Shown: positions 1 through 5,552, counted from the first letter of the stretch. The stretch: DNA of 6,253 bases from Rickettsiales bacterium (GCA_031284025.1 JAITAR010000040.1:1-6253), one strand, 5' to 3'. The notes: generated by a model from the sequence alone, not told the origin. Program-made: numbers and translations.

Positions 1-60
1 ATACTCCTTGATTTCTCGCTCTACAGAGACATTATCCGTCTAGCGGATAGTGAAAAATAT
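1..60 (+). pseudogene. Out-of-frame N-terminal remnant of YopJ copy 1
   Basis: Frame 1 is open from the window edge to a TAG at 67-69 and reads LLDFSLYRDIIRLADSEKY up to base 60. This resembles the YopJ-family N-terminal pattern of an Asp, then a hydrophobic helix, then K-Y-P. The nine bases 52-60 are identical to 1934-1942 in copy 2, where they encode the EKY of IREKYPEL. From there to the shared ATAACTTTT the distance is 31 bases here and 24 in copy 2, a difference of 7, which puts the two halves of copy 1 in different frames. Apart from EKY the peptide similarity to copy 2 is low, so this is inference. Confidence 0.45.
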
Positions 61-1168
61 TGTGGGTAGAATTTATGGGCGGGAAGTAGAGATAACTTTT
101 ATTAACTGTAGTGAAGAAAGAACAATGATGAAGACAGAGGAGGGCTCTGGTCTCACCATACTCTATGGGCCTAGCCACACCGAGCTGATCACAAGAAGGC
201 GGTTGGATAACGGCAAAACCGAGATATACGTGATGGATTCCCATAAAAATAATAGGGATAGTTTAGTTGAAGATACCTATGGAGATCCTGAGAAGTTCAC
301 TGTGAAGTATCCCGATACGGAGTTATCTATGAAAAATAGGAATCTCTATAACTCTCGCCTGAAGGAATTGAAAGATATGTTGGATAATATAATACAACCA
401 CTGTTTGGTAGACTGCAGAGCGTACCTCAGGGAGAGGAGAAAGAAAAACTAAATGATGAATTTTCTAAGGCACACTCATACTATGTTCGGGAGAGAGACC
501 AGTTGTCTGGAATGTTAATTAATGCAGGTGGCCTTGGAGTTCAAAAGGACGCCACACACTGCATATCGTATGCAATACGCTTTGCCGAAAAAATATATAA
601 AACTGTAAAGACAGATATGAAGGAAAACGGAACGTACAATGTAATTGAAAGCTTTGGTAGAGTCATGGACAAACTGGAAAATCATAGAGAGGGAACTACT
701 ACAGACTGTGATAAAACCAAAGAAAAAGAGCGTAATATGTTCCTGATGCCAGATTTCCTGCTGGAGTACAGCGGTAGCGAAGAAACGCTAAATGTAGCCA
801 TTAGAGCCAGAAATGTAAAAGATGAGGAAGAAAAGAAGGAACTTGAGAAAAGATTAAAGAGGAAACTTATCCCCTATAAAAGAAAAAGAGCGGAAGAATT
901 TGAAAAGAGACTTGCTCCGCCGGAGAAAAAGCTGAATGAAATGCTGGATACGGCAGAGGAACTGGGAAAAAATGGGGATGGAGAGAAAAATAGAGAAAGG
1001 ATAGAGGAATGTGAGGCCAAAATCAGAGAAGAACTGGAGAATAATGGGGAAAATCTACGCAGAATGAACAATAGACTCTGCGAGGAATTTGCTCCAGCTA
1101 GAAACTGGAGGAACAAACATTTCAAAAGGGTGGCCAACCGGGTCAGAGAGGGAAAATACCCCGTATGA
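50..1168 (+). CDS. YopJ-family acetyltransferase effector, copy 1 (N-terminally truncated or frameshifted)
   Basis: Likely a secreted acetyltransferase of the YopJ/AvrRxv family, whose members modify Ser, Thr or Lys of host signalling proteins. Seen: catalytic His43 in SHTELITRR, acidic D63 in YVMDSH, Cys171 in QKDATHCISYAIRFAEKIY, with Gln six residues before Cys as in YopJ, and MPDFLLEYSGSEETL (233-247) matching the family's downstream P-x-F-x-x-x-x-x-S motif. Residues 255-372 are Lys/Glu/Arg-rich and probably coiled coil. Compared with copy 2, about 61 extra residues (roughly 96-160, helical in appearance) sit between D63 and C171. The GTG start at 50 is only the first possible start after an in-frame TAG at 41-43 and has no clear Shine-Dalgarno. 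The missing N-terminal part seems to lie in another frame upstream. The frame also stays open after the TGA. It may be a pseudogene; the family call is firm, activity is not. Confidence 0.8.
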   Translation: MKNIVGRIYGREVEITFINCSEERTMMKTEEGSGLTILYGPSHTELITRRRLDNGKTEIYVMDSHKNNRDSLVEDTYGDPEKFTVKYPDTELSMKNRNLYNSRLKELKDMLDNIIQPLFGRLQSVPQGEEKEKLNDEFSKAHSYYVRERDQLSGMLINAGGLGVQKDATHCISYAIRFAEKIYKTVKTDMKENGTYNVIESFGRVMDKLENHREGTTTDCDKTKEKERNMFLMPDFLLEYSGSEETLNVAIRARNVKDEEEKKELEKRLKRKLIPYKRKRAEEFEKRLAPPEKKLNEMLDTAEELGKNGDGEKNRERIEECEAKIREELENNGENLRRMNNRLCEEFAPARNWRNKHFKRVANRVREGKYPV

Positions 1169-1206
1169 TCCCATCCTAATAAACCCATCGTCCAAGACTC
1201 TCTGTC
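92..1206 (+). repeat. Direct repeat, upstream copy of the YopJ duplication
   Basis: Homology with 1967-2898 starts at ATAACTTTT and runs to CTCTCTGTC, 38 bases past the stop codon. Between residues 172 and 248 (copy 1) and 187 and 263 (copy 2) I count 8 differences in 77 positions. In the last 27 residues before the stop I see one. The main interruption is the copy-1 insertion at about 335-529. Confidence 0.85.
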
Positions 1207-1312
1207 TAAAAGTGTGAGGAGGAGCAAACCGGAAAATTCGAACAATCCCACCATTTCCGCGCCAAATGTTCCGACCGTGATCATAGGAGGGGAACAAAGA
1301 AGTAAAACCTAG
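1169..1312 (+). other. Open in-frame extension after the TGA of YopJ copy 1
   Basis: After the TGA at 1166-1168 the same frame continues for 47 sense codons and closes at TAG 1310-1312. It would encode a hydrophilic tail starting SHPNKPIVQDSLSK, followed by a basic RRSK patch and ending GGEQRSKT. Its polar, basic C-terminus is the kind of tail often seen on type IV secreted effectors. An intrinsic terminator begins 23 bases after the TAG, which fits an ancestral gene end at 1312 better than at 1168. The first 38 bases (1169-1206) are identical to those after the TGA of copy 2. Either the TGA is an old nonsense mutation copied by the duplication, or it is read through, or the open frame is chance. 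Confidence 0.4.
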
Positions 1313-1334
1313 TGAAGTAAATTCTTCGGGCCAT

Positions 1335-1357
1335 TGGAACAATCGTTCCATTTTATT
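1335..1357 (+). terminator. Intrinsic terminator after YopJ copy 1
   Basis: A perfect 6-bp stem, TGGAAC (1335-1340) with GTTCCA (1345-1350), encloses the tetraloop AATC and is followed at once by TTTTATT. It is the natural end of the copy-1 transcript. Confidence 0.6.
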
Positions 1358-1440
1358 CTAAAAACATGACAGCCCACGGTAAAAGCAAATAGCCCACTGG
1401 CCGCATAGAACAGAGGTTATTTCTCGATAGCACTGGAATT

Positions 1441-1475
1441 ACATCTTCTGTTACAACTGTGCTGTAACATGATGT
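1441..1475. repeat. Long two-part inverted repeat
   Basis: Outer arms ACATC (1441-1445) and GATGT (1471-1475) and inner arms TGTTACA (1449-1455) and TGTAACA (1463-1469) pair perfectly, with a small asymmetric internal loop (3 bases against 1) and a 7-base apical loop. No T-run follows, so it does not look like a terminator. It could be an operator or an RNA structure in a spacer transcript. Confidence 0.5.
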
Positions 1476-1574
1476 ATACCCGTCCTCGGATGTATAAATA
1501 TTCTATGTCATCTGTAATATTCTTAGACGCATTTTCGCCAGACATCACAATATTTCTCATATATATTCGGGCCT

Positions 1575-1586
1575 ATGATATATCAT
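1575..1586. promoter_or_regulatory. 12-bp palindrome upstream of YopJ copy 2, possible operator
   Basis: ATGATATATCAT is its own reverse complement and lies 48 bases upstream of the -35 element of copy 2. The position suits a regulator site, but so short an AT-rich palindrome could be chance. Confidence 0.25.
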
Positions 1587-1633
1587 TATTCTACATTTGT
1601 GGAAGCTAATATTCAGATAAATCTAATACAATA

Positions 1634-1662
1634 TTGACTCTTATTTGAATAACGTGTATCAT
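1634..1662 (+). promoter_or_regulatory. Sigma-70 promoter of YopJ copy 2
   Basis: The -35 element TTGACT (1634-1639) and -10 element TATCAT (1657-1662), each 5 of 6 to consensus, are separated by exactly 17 bases. The expected transcript start near 1669 leaves a leader of about 28 bases. Confidence 0.7.
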
Positions 1663-1686
1663 TCAGTATACTAGCCATAGACTCAC

Positions 1687-1691
1687 AGGAG
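1687..1691 (+). promoter_or_regulatory. Shine-Dalgarno of YopJ copy 2
   Basis: AGGAG lies 5 bases before the ATG at 1697. It fixes the start codon and so supports the N-terminal extension that copy 1 lacks. Confidence 0.75.
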
Positions 1692-1696
1692 TTTCT

Positions 1697-2860
1697 ATGT
1701 CAGAGGAGAAAACTAAAGACAAATTGGACGACGAGCTGGATAGAGAGGGCAGCAGGCTATCAAGAAAAATCTTTAGAATAGACAAGGAAAAGGGCGAGCT
1801 GGAGGAGAAGGAGGAGGTTACCGGCGATGACATTAAACTATTGCGACAAGCCGGTCTTCTGGAAGAGTCTTCTGAACTGGACTATAACTATTTTCCACCA
1901 CAATTTGTGGAACAGCTGATTAAAGATATCAGAGAAAAATATCCAGAACTAGTGAAAGACTTACCAATAACTTTTGCTAACTGTAGTAAATATGGAGCAA
2001 CGATGGAGACAGAGGATGGTTCGGGTCTAACCATACTCTATGGACTTAGACACACCAGACTAATCACAAGGAGGCAATTGGATAACAGCAAGACCGAAAT
2101 ATATGTGATGGACTCCCACGCAAATAGCAAAGATAGTTTTGTTGAAAATGCCTATGGAGATCCTGAGAAGTTCGTTGTGAAGTATCCCGATACAGAGTTG
2201 TCCATAAAAGACTCTACCAATAGCCTTGGAATTCAAAAGGACGCCATACACTGCATATCGTATGCAATATGCTTTGCCAAAAAAATATATAAAACTGTAA
2301 AGACAGATATGAAGGAAAACAGAACGGACAATGTAATTGAAAGCTTTGGTAGAGTCATGGACAAACTGGAAAATCATAGAGAGAGAACTACTACAGACTG
2401 TGATAAAACCGAAGGAAAAGAGCGTAATATGTTCCTAATGCCAGATTTCCTGCTGGAGTATAGCGGCAGCGAAGAAACGCTGGATGTGGCTATCGGAGCT
2501 AGAAATATAGAGAGTGATAAAAAAAAGACAGAACTTGGAGAAAAATTGAAGAGGAAACTTCTCCCCTATAAAAGAAAAAGAGCGGAAGAATTGGAAAAGA
2601 GACTTGCTCCGCTGGAGAAAAAGCTGAATGAAATACTGGATACGGCGGAGGAACTGGGAAGAGAGAGGGGCAGAGAGGAAAACAGAGAAAAGATAGAGGA
2701 ACATGAAGTCAAAATCAGAGAAGAACTGAGGAATAGTGAGATAGATCTGAATGATATAAACTATGAACTTCGTAAGGAATTTGCTCCAGCTAGAAACTGG
2801 AGGAACAAACATTTCAAAATGGTGGCCAACCGGGTCAGAGAGGGAAAATACCCCGTATGA
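1697..2860 (+). CDS. YopJ-family acetyltransferase effector, copy 2 (apparently intact)
   Basis: Predicted host-directed acetyltransferase. Residues 1-60 are charged and probably disordered or coiled, a likely secretion or targeting segment. Residues 61-92 carry the family's D-(x)n-P-x-x-V-E-(x)n-YP-x-L pattern (FPPQFVEQ, EKYPEL). The triad is H119 (LRHTRLITRR), D139 (YVMDSH) and C186 (GIQKDAIHCISYAICFAKK). The 47-residue Asp-to-Cys gap is close to YopJ's, as are the Gln at Cys-6 and the NSKT turn between His and Asp. YopJ itself uses Glu as the acid; PopP2 and others use Asp. MPDFLLEYSGSEETL (248-262) follows, then a Lys/Glu/Arg-rich coiled coil (270-365) and a conserved end, REGKYPV. The start is set by promoter and AGGAG. 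The frame stays open for 15 codons after the TGA. Substrate and secretion route cannot be read from the sequence; no type III or IV genes are in view. Confidence 0.88.
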   Translation: MSEEKTKDKLDDELDREGSRLSRKIFRIDKEKGELEEKEEVTGDDIKLLRQAGLLEESSELDYNYFPPQFVEQLIKDIREKYPELVKDLPITFANCSKYGATMETEDGSGLTILYGLRHTRLITRRQLDNSKTEIYVMDSHANSKDSFVENAYGDPEKFVVKYPDTELSIKDSTNSLGIQKDAIHCISYAICFAKKIYKTVKTDMKENRTDNVIESFGRVMDKLENHRERTTTDCDKTEGKERNMFLMPDFLLEYSGSEETLDVAIGARNIESDKKKTELGEKLKRKLLPYKRKRAEELEKRLAPLEKKLNEILDTAEELGRERGREENREKIEEHEVKIREELRNSEIDLNDINYELRKEFAPARNWRNKHFKMVANRVREGKYPV

Positions 2861-2898
2861 TCCCATCCTAATAAACCCATCGTCCAAGACTCTCTGTC
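1967..2898 (+). repeat. Direct repeat, downstream copy of the YopJ duplication
   Basis: Partner of 92-1206. The shared 38 bases after the stop show that the duplicated unit was larger than the coding sequence. Homology stops sharply after CTGTC at 2898. This copy lacks the insertion found in copy 1. Confidence 0.85.
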
Positions 2899-3252
2899 CA
2901 ATCAATAATTGTCATGCCTCTGCGCGACTGTTCTGAGGCCACCGCCGACGCGCTTCTGTTTTTTGCTACAGACTGGTCTGCTGAATTTTCTGGGAAAAAT
3001 GCTATAGAGCACCGTCCCCGAATTGATTTTCTGTGGTGAGAGATTGATTCAGGAGTGGACTCACGATACATGTCGATTTGTCTGTGATATTCACCTCTAT
3101 CACAGTGCTTATAGTGTGTAATAATCTCATTAGACATAGCTTCAGTATATCAGACTAAATCGCAGAATATGTTGGAGCTATTATTTTAGGCAGTTTTCAC
3201 ATTTTCTTGTGAATTAAAAAATTTCCGTTATCATTAGAAAAATTCTAAATAA
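2861..3252. other. Spacer after YopJ copy 2, no confident gene
   Basis: The first 38 bases belong to the duplication, and the copy-2 frame would close at TAA 2906-2908 if the TGA were read through. Bases 2910-2960 are noticeably richer in GC than the surroundings. On the minus strand an open frame of 89 codons runs from ATG 3137 to 2868. Its predicted protein is polar and basic, matches nothing I recognise, has only a weak Shine-Dalgarno-like GAAG, and takes its last residues from the antisense of the YopJ duplication, so I do not call it a gene. Inverted repeats are at 3082-3105, 3196-3213 and 3234-3248. I see no T-run terminator for copy 2. Confidence 0.4.
3082..3105. repeat. 7-bp inverted repeat CTGTGAT / ATCACAG
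   Basis: CTGTGAT (3082-3088) and ATCACAG (3099-3105) are perfect complements 10 bases apart. The half-sites look like those of CRP/FNR-type regulators, but the spacing is too wide for a standard CRP site. It may be an operator or a hairpin. Confidence 0.3.
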
Positions 3253-3647
3253 AAACTCTTGGTGGGCTGTTCCATGGCTACACCAGAGGGGTATGAGCCA
3301 AATGGGGTTTATATTGAGAAGGCAAAAGAGTTTGCACAACTTTCCGGGCCAGCTATTGAGATTACTAGTGATATAAATGAAGCAGTTAGAGGTGCTAACG
3401 TGTTGTATACCGGTACAGGGACAGTAGTAAAAAGAAGGTAAAGGAAATAGTATTTAAAGATTTTCAGCCTAGTCCAGAATTAGTGGAATCGGCAAGCAAA
3501 AATCACATCGTGCTACATTGCCTTCTAGCCCATAGGGGAGGAGAGATAATGGAAGAGTTCCTTGAAAAAAACGAGAAGTTTATTTCTGGACAATCTGAAA
3601 ATAGGATGTATGCACATATGACTATAATGAATTCAATAATACCCTAA
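3253..3647 (+). pseudogene. argF: Ornithine carbamoyltransferase remnant (C-terminal half, frameshifted)
   Basis: Ornithine carbamoyltransferase makes citrulline from carbamoyl phosphate and ornithine in arginine biosynthesis. The first piece reads LLVGCS then MATPEGYEPNGVYIEKAKEF, up to GANVLYTG near 3418. The family's ATPEGYEP motif is clear, but about ten residues that normally stand between the LL-x-x-x-S helix and MATPEGY are gone. A frame change between about 3405 and 3432 leads to a second piece, KKVKEIVFKDFQPSPELVE, and then HCLLAHRGGEI, the equivalent of the ornithine-binding HCLPAHRGEEV with Pro changed to Leu. It continues to QSENRMYAHMTIMNSIIP and TAA at 3645-3647. The N-terminal carbamoyl-phosphate domain with S-T-R-T is absent, and a stop (TAA 3250-3252) lies directly before the homology. 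It is plainly dead. Confidence 0.85.
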
Positions 3648-3651
3648 TTCA

Positions 3652-4665
3652 GTGACTATATATTTTTCGACTTTTATATCTGGCTTTGATACTCTAATAC
3701 CGGATCTAATGAAAAGAGATGTAGAGAATGCTAAAAACATTGAGATTTTTGATGGTGCCACTGTCTATGAGAGCAATGCCGGTCCGGGGGATATAGGTAA
3801 AATAAAATATTTTAATAATTCCTTTATCGTTTTGAGAAAATATAGGTATGGCGTAAGTCCTAGCATAGAGGTTTTAAATAGAATTATTAGTGATCTGCTG
3901 AATGGCCAGAAAGGCCTTGATATTCCACAAACTATAGTGAAATCATTTAAGATATTTTCTTCTCTAGAGAATACTCTGGTCAAAACCGATGGAAAACTTA
4001 TGTATCATCTTGTAGAACTTCTTAGAAATAAAACGGGAAAAAGCTACGGCTCCAACTCTGCGGATAGCGAATTCTGGATCCTCTATAGAAGCGAAATGGT
4101 GGGATTTTTTATGTTGCGGATAACAAAAAACAAGGAAAAGCCAAATAGGGGAGAACTGAGACCGGAGCTGGCAAATTTACTATGTGAGCTGTCAGAACCA
4201 GGGGAAGATGATGTTTTTATTGATCCATTTTGCGGCTCAGGGGTAATACCTCTGGAACGCTCAAAAATATTTAATTTCAGAGGAATTTTTGCCAGCGATA
4301 GAGATGAAAATTTAATTGGTGTCCTCAGGAATAAGGTTAAAAAAATAAGGACTTCAAAAATGCAAAAATCGTTTTTTGTTAAAAAATTAGATTTCTTCAA
4401 TAATTCATTCGACGATGATTTTTTCGATACAATGGTAGCGGATCCACCATGGGGAATATATGAAAACATAGAGGAGGATTTTTATCCCAGATTTTTAAGG
4501 GAAGCCTCGAGAATACTAAAGCCTAATGGTAAACTTGTCCTGCTGACAGCAAGGAAAGAATATTTCGATGAAGATTATAAAATTGAACATTTCTTTCTGA
4601 AAAGACGTTTCGACATTTTAGTTTCCGGAAAGAAGGCTGGAGTTTATTTATTAATAAGGAAATAG
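3652..4665 (+). CDS. THUMP/UPF0020-type SAM-dependent RNA methyltransferase (TRM11-like)
   Basis: Probably a methyltransferase acting on tRNA or rRNA. Residues 1-60 (IYFSTFISGFDTLI, then YFNNSF at 53-58) look like the N-terminal region of TRM11/THUMP-type enzymes. GELRPELANLLCEL (167-180) is the characteristic helix entering the catalytic domain. DPFCGSG (191-197) is SAM-binding motif I, ASDRDE (214-219) the acidic motif II, and DPPWG (264-268) the motif IV that in N-methyltransferases faces the target amine, with Trp where Tyr is usual. The final strands (LVLLTA, VYLLIRK) complete a Rossmann fold. The GTG start is favoured because it places the conserved strand at residue 3; no good Shine-Dalgarno precedes it. 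It starts 4 bases after the argF relic and could be co-transcribed with it. Stop is TAG. The frame is intact. Base modified and substrate are unknown; a distant DNA methyltransferase role cannot be excluded. Confidence 0.8.
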   Translation: MTIYFSTFISGFDTLIPDLMKRDVENAKNIEIFDGATVYESNAGPGDIGKIKYFNNSFIVLRKYRYGVSPSIEVLNRIISDLLNGQKGLDIPQTIVKSFKIFSSLENTLVKTDGKLMYHLVELLRNKTGKSYGSNSADSEFWILYRSEMVGFFMLRITKNKEKPNRGELRPELANLLCELSEPGEDDVFIDPFCGSGVIPLERSKIFNFRGIFASDRDENLIGVLRNKVKKIRTSKMQKSFFVKKLDFFNNSFDDDFFDTMVADPPWGIYENIEEDFYPRFLREASRILKPNGKLVLLTARKEYFDEDYKIEHFFLKRRFDILVSGKKAGVYLLIRK

Positions 4666-4671
4666 TTATAT

Positions 4672-4676
4672 AGGAG
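4672..4676 (+). promoter_or_regulatory. Relict Shine-Dalgarno of the glycosyltransferase fragment
   Basis: AGGAG stands 5 bases before the ATT codon that opens ISIIVPIY, the usual position of a family-2 glycosyltransferase start. The start codon is not a normal one now; GTG 4694 is the nearest in frame. Confidence 0.35.
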
Positions 4677-4681
4677 CTTTT

Positions 4682-4850
4682 ATTTCTATAATAGTGCCCA
4701 TCTATAGCACTAGTATTAATTATCCAAATAGATGTTTAAATTCAGCGCTGAAGCAGGATTATAGAAATTGGGAATAATGGTTCGATTGACATCAACGTAG
4801 GTATTACTTTAGATAAATACAGGGTTTCGGATGAGAGATTAAATTGGTGC
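4682..4850 (+). pseudogene. Family-2 glycosyltransferase N-terminal remnant
   Basis: GT2 enzymes transfer sugars from nucleotide-sugars to surface polysaccharides. The first piece reads ISIIVPIYSTSINYPNRCL and then NSALKQDYRNWE before TAA 4775-4777, matching the GT2 opening of hydrophobic strand-VPIYN, R-C-L-x-S and LKQ-x-Y-x-N-x-E. A frame shift and the loss of a few residues (where IIIVD should stand) lead to NNGSIDINVGITLDKYRVSD, the equivalent of the DDGS-x-D-x-S segment with the first Asp lost, ending at TGA 4851. The rest of the enzyme is missing, and transposase-like sequence follows immediately. Confidence 0.75.
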
Positions 4851-5040
4851 TGAATTTGAGCTGGACGAATCCTATTTTGGAGCTAGAGGAATAGGAGGCA
4901 AAAGAGGAGGGGCTGCTAGGAAAACTGTAGTGTTTGGAGCACCCAAAAGAAATGATAGAGTCTATCAAGAATAGTTCTCTGCCACTGGTAAAATTGAAAA
5001 TAACAGCGAGACAGGCTTATTCCTTGGTCCTAATGACCTC
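4846..5040 (+). mobile_element. IS1595 (ISXO2-like) transposase remnant
   Basis: Bases 4846-4971 read GAEFELDESYFGARGIGGKR, then GGAARKTVVFGAPKRNDRVY and a TAG at 4972-4974. The family's DE-S/T-YFGG, K-R-G-R-G-A-A-x-K-T and VFG-x-x-K-R-x-x-x-VY motifs are obvious, and the first Asp is one of the DDE-type catalytic acids. The next frame (about 4966-5040, SIKNSSLPLVKLKI) may continue it after a small indel. No terminal inverted repeats are visible, both ends of the transposase are missing, and tRNA-Arg starts at 5052. It is an internal, inactive fragment that seems to have disrupted the glycosyltransferase gene. Confidence 0.8.
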
Positions 5041-5051
5041 TCTGGAAAAAA

Positions 5052-5128
5052 TGGTGATCCCGATACGATTCGAACGTACGACCTACAGCTTAGAAGGCTG
5101 TCGCTCTATCCAACTGAGCTACGGGACC
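5052..5128 (-). tRNA. tRNA-Arg(UCU)
   Basis: Complete cloverleaf on the minus strand, 77 bases including the encoded CCA. The acceptor stem GGTCCCG (5122-5128) pairs with CGGGATC (5056-5062) with one G-U. The D arm is GCTC/GAGC, and the loop CTTCTAA gives anticodon TCT, reading AGA. The T loop is TTCGAAT on a G-U-containing stem. AGA and AGG are the common Arg codons of the genes here. Six T follow the CCA (minus strand, 5046-5051). Confidence 0.97.
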
Positions 5129-5151
5129 GCAATTTGTGACACCTAGCAGAC

Positions 5152-5179
5152 ATTCTATTCACATCCACACATTTTTCAA
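5152..5179 (-). promoter_or_regulatory. Promoter of tRNA-Arg
   Basis: On the minus strand, TTGAAA (5174-5179) and TAGAAT (5152-5157) are 16 bases apart, each 5 of 6 to the sigma-70 consensus, with the -10 element 23 bases before the mature tRNA end. Confidence 0.55.
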
Positions 5180-5428
5180 CACTTTTCTGCTCGATTTTTG
5201 AATGTCTAATTTCTTGTAAACTCATCGGAGGCGCAATCTAGCCTCGCCAAAAATATGTAAAGACAATTTTCAAATGCATGGGAAAAAATATTTCAATGTG
5301 GAAAAGTTACATCAAGATGATGTTTAAAGCAGAACCTAAAATAATCAAACAGATCATAGGGATTTTTGATACATCAGAAAAAGTCGCATTTCGCCGAAAT
5401 ATATAATAGCTGCAAATTATGTATAGAG

Positions 5429-5509
5429 TATAGATTTAGGAAGTTCTTACAATCGCCAGATATAGAGTTGCCATATAGAGACTCTACAAACTTCTCATGG
5501 AGTTATCAG
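5429..5509 (+). pseudogene. Third YopJ-family relic
   Basis: The frame reads YRFRKFLQSPDIELPYRDST, then NFSWSYQ, against YGDPEKFVVKYPDTELSIKDSTN in copy 2 (residues 153-175). The identical positions Y, KF, PD, EL and DSTN fall at the same spacing. At base level GAGTTG and GACTCTAC are shared and exactly 9 bases apart in both. It keeps the uninterrupted form of copy 2, without the copy-1 insertion. The catalytic His, Asp and Cys are not recognisable, and TAG follows at 5534-5536. Confidence 0.6.
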
Positions 5510-5524
5510 GTGCTGTCTTGCCAA

Positions 5525-5552
5525 TTGTTTTTTTAGCAACACGTCATATAAT
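5525..5552 (+). promoter_or_regulatory. Promoter of tRNA-Ser
   Basis: A perfect TATAAT (5547-5552) is preceded by TTGTTT (5525-5530) at 16 bases. The tRNA starts 16 bases after the -10 element. Confidence 0.6.

Larger units (their letters stand above)
1313..1696. other. Intergenic region between the two YopJ copies
   Basis: No credible coding sequence on either strand. It holds the copy-1 terminator, a long stem-loop at 1441-1475, an 8-base direct repeat GATGTATA at 1471-1478 and 1489-1496, a perfect 12-bp palindrome at 1575-1586, and the copy-2 promoter and Shine-Dalgarno. The last 200 bases are strongly AT-rich. Confidence 0.6.

Noticed and set aside
1166..1168. TGA recoded as tryptophan
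   Set aside because: Trp is encoded by TGG in all genes here (for example ARNWRN, DPPWG), and no in-frame TGA occurs within well-supported coding sequence, so a genome-wide code change is unlikely.
874..1351. Two minus-strand open frames (874-1284 and 1055-1351) antisense to YopJ copy 1
   Set aside because: Runs of Ser, Phe and Leu reflect the antisense of a Lys/Glu-rich coiled coil; no start signals and no recognisable family.
2060..2905. Minus-strand open frames antisense to YopJ copy 2
   Set aside because: Same antisense artefact; the plus-strand gene has promoter, Shine-Dalgarno and catalytic motifs.
3082..3105. CRP binding site
   Set aside because: The half-sites resemble TGTGA/TCACA, but the spacing is well above the 6 bases required.
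2868..3137. 89-codon minus-strand open frame with ATG at 3137
   Set aside because: No recognisable product, weak Shine-Dalgarno, and its end is made of antisense sequence from the YopJ duplication. It remains possible but is not supported.
3765..4469. Minus-strand open frames within the methyltransferase gene
   Set aside because: Antisense shadows; all methyltransferase motifs are on the plus strand.
4934..5146. 70-codon plus-strand frame ending across tRNA-Arg
   Set aside because: Its second half is the complement of tRNA-Arg and its first half is a transposase remnant; not a gene.
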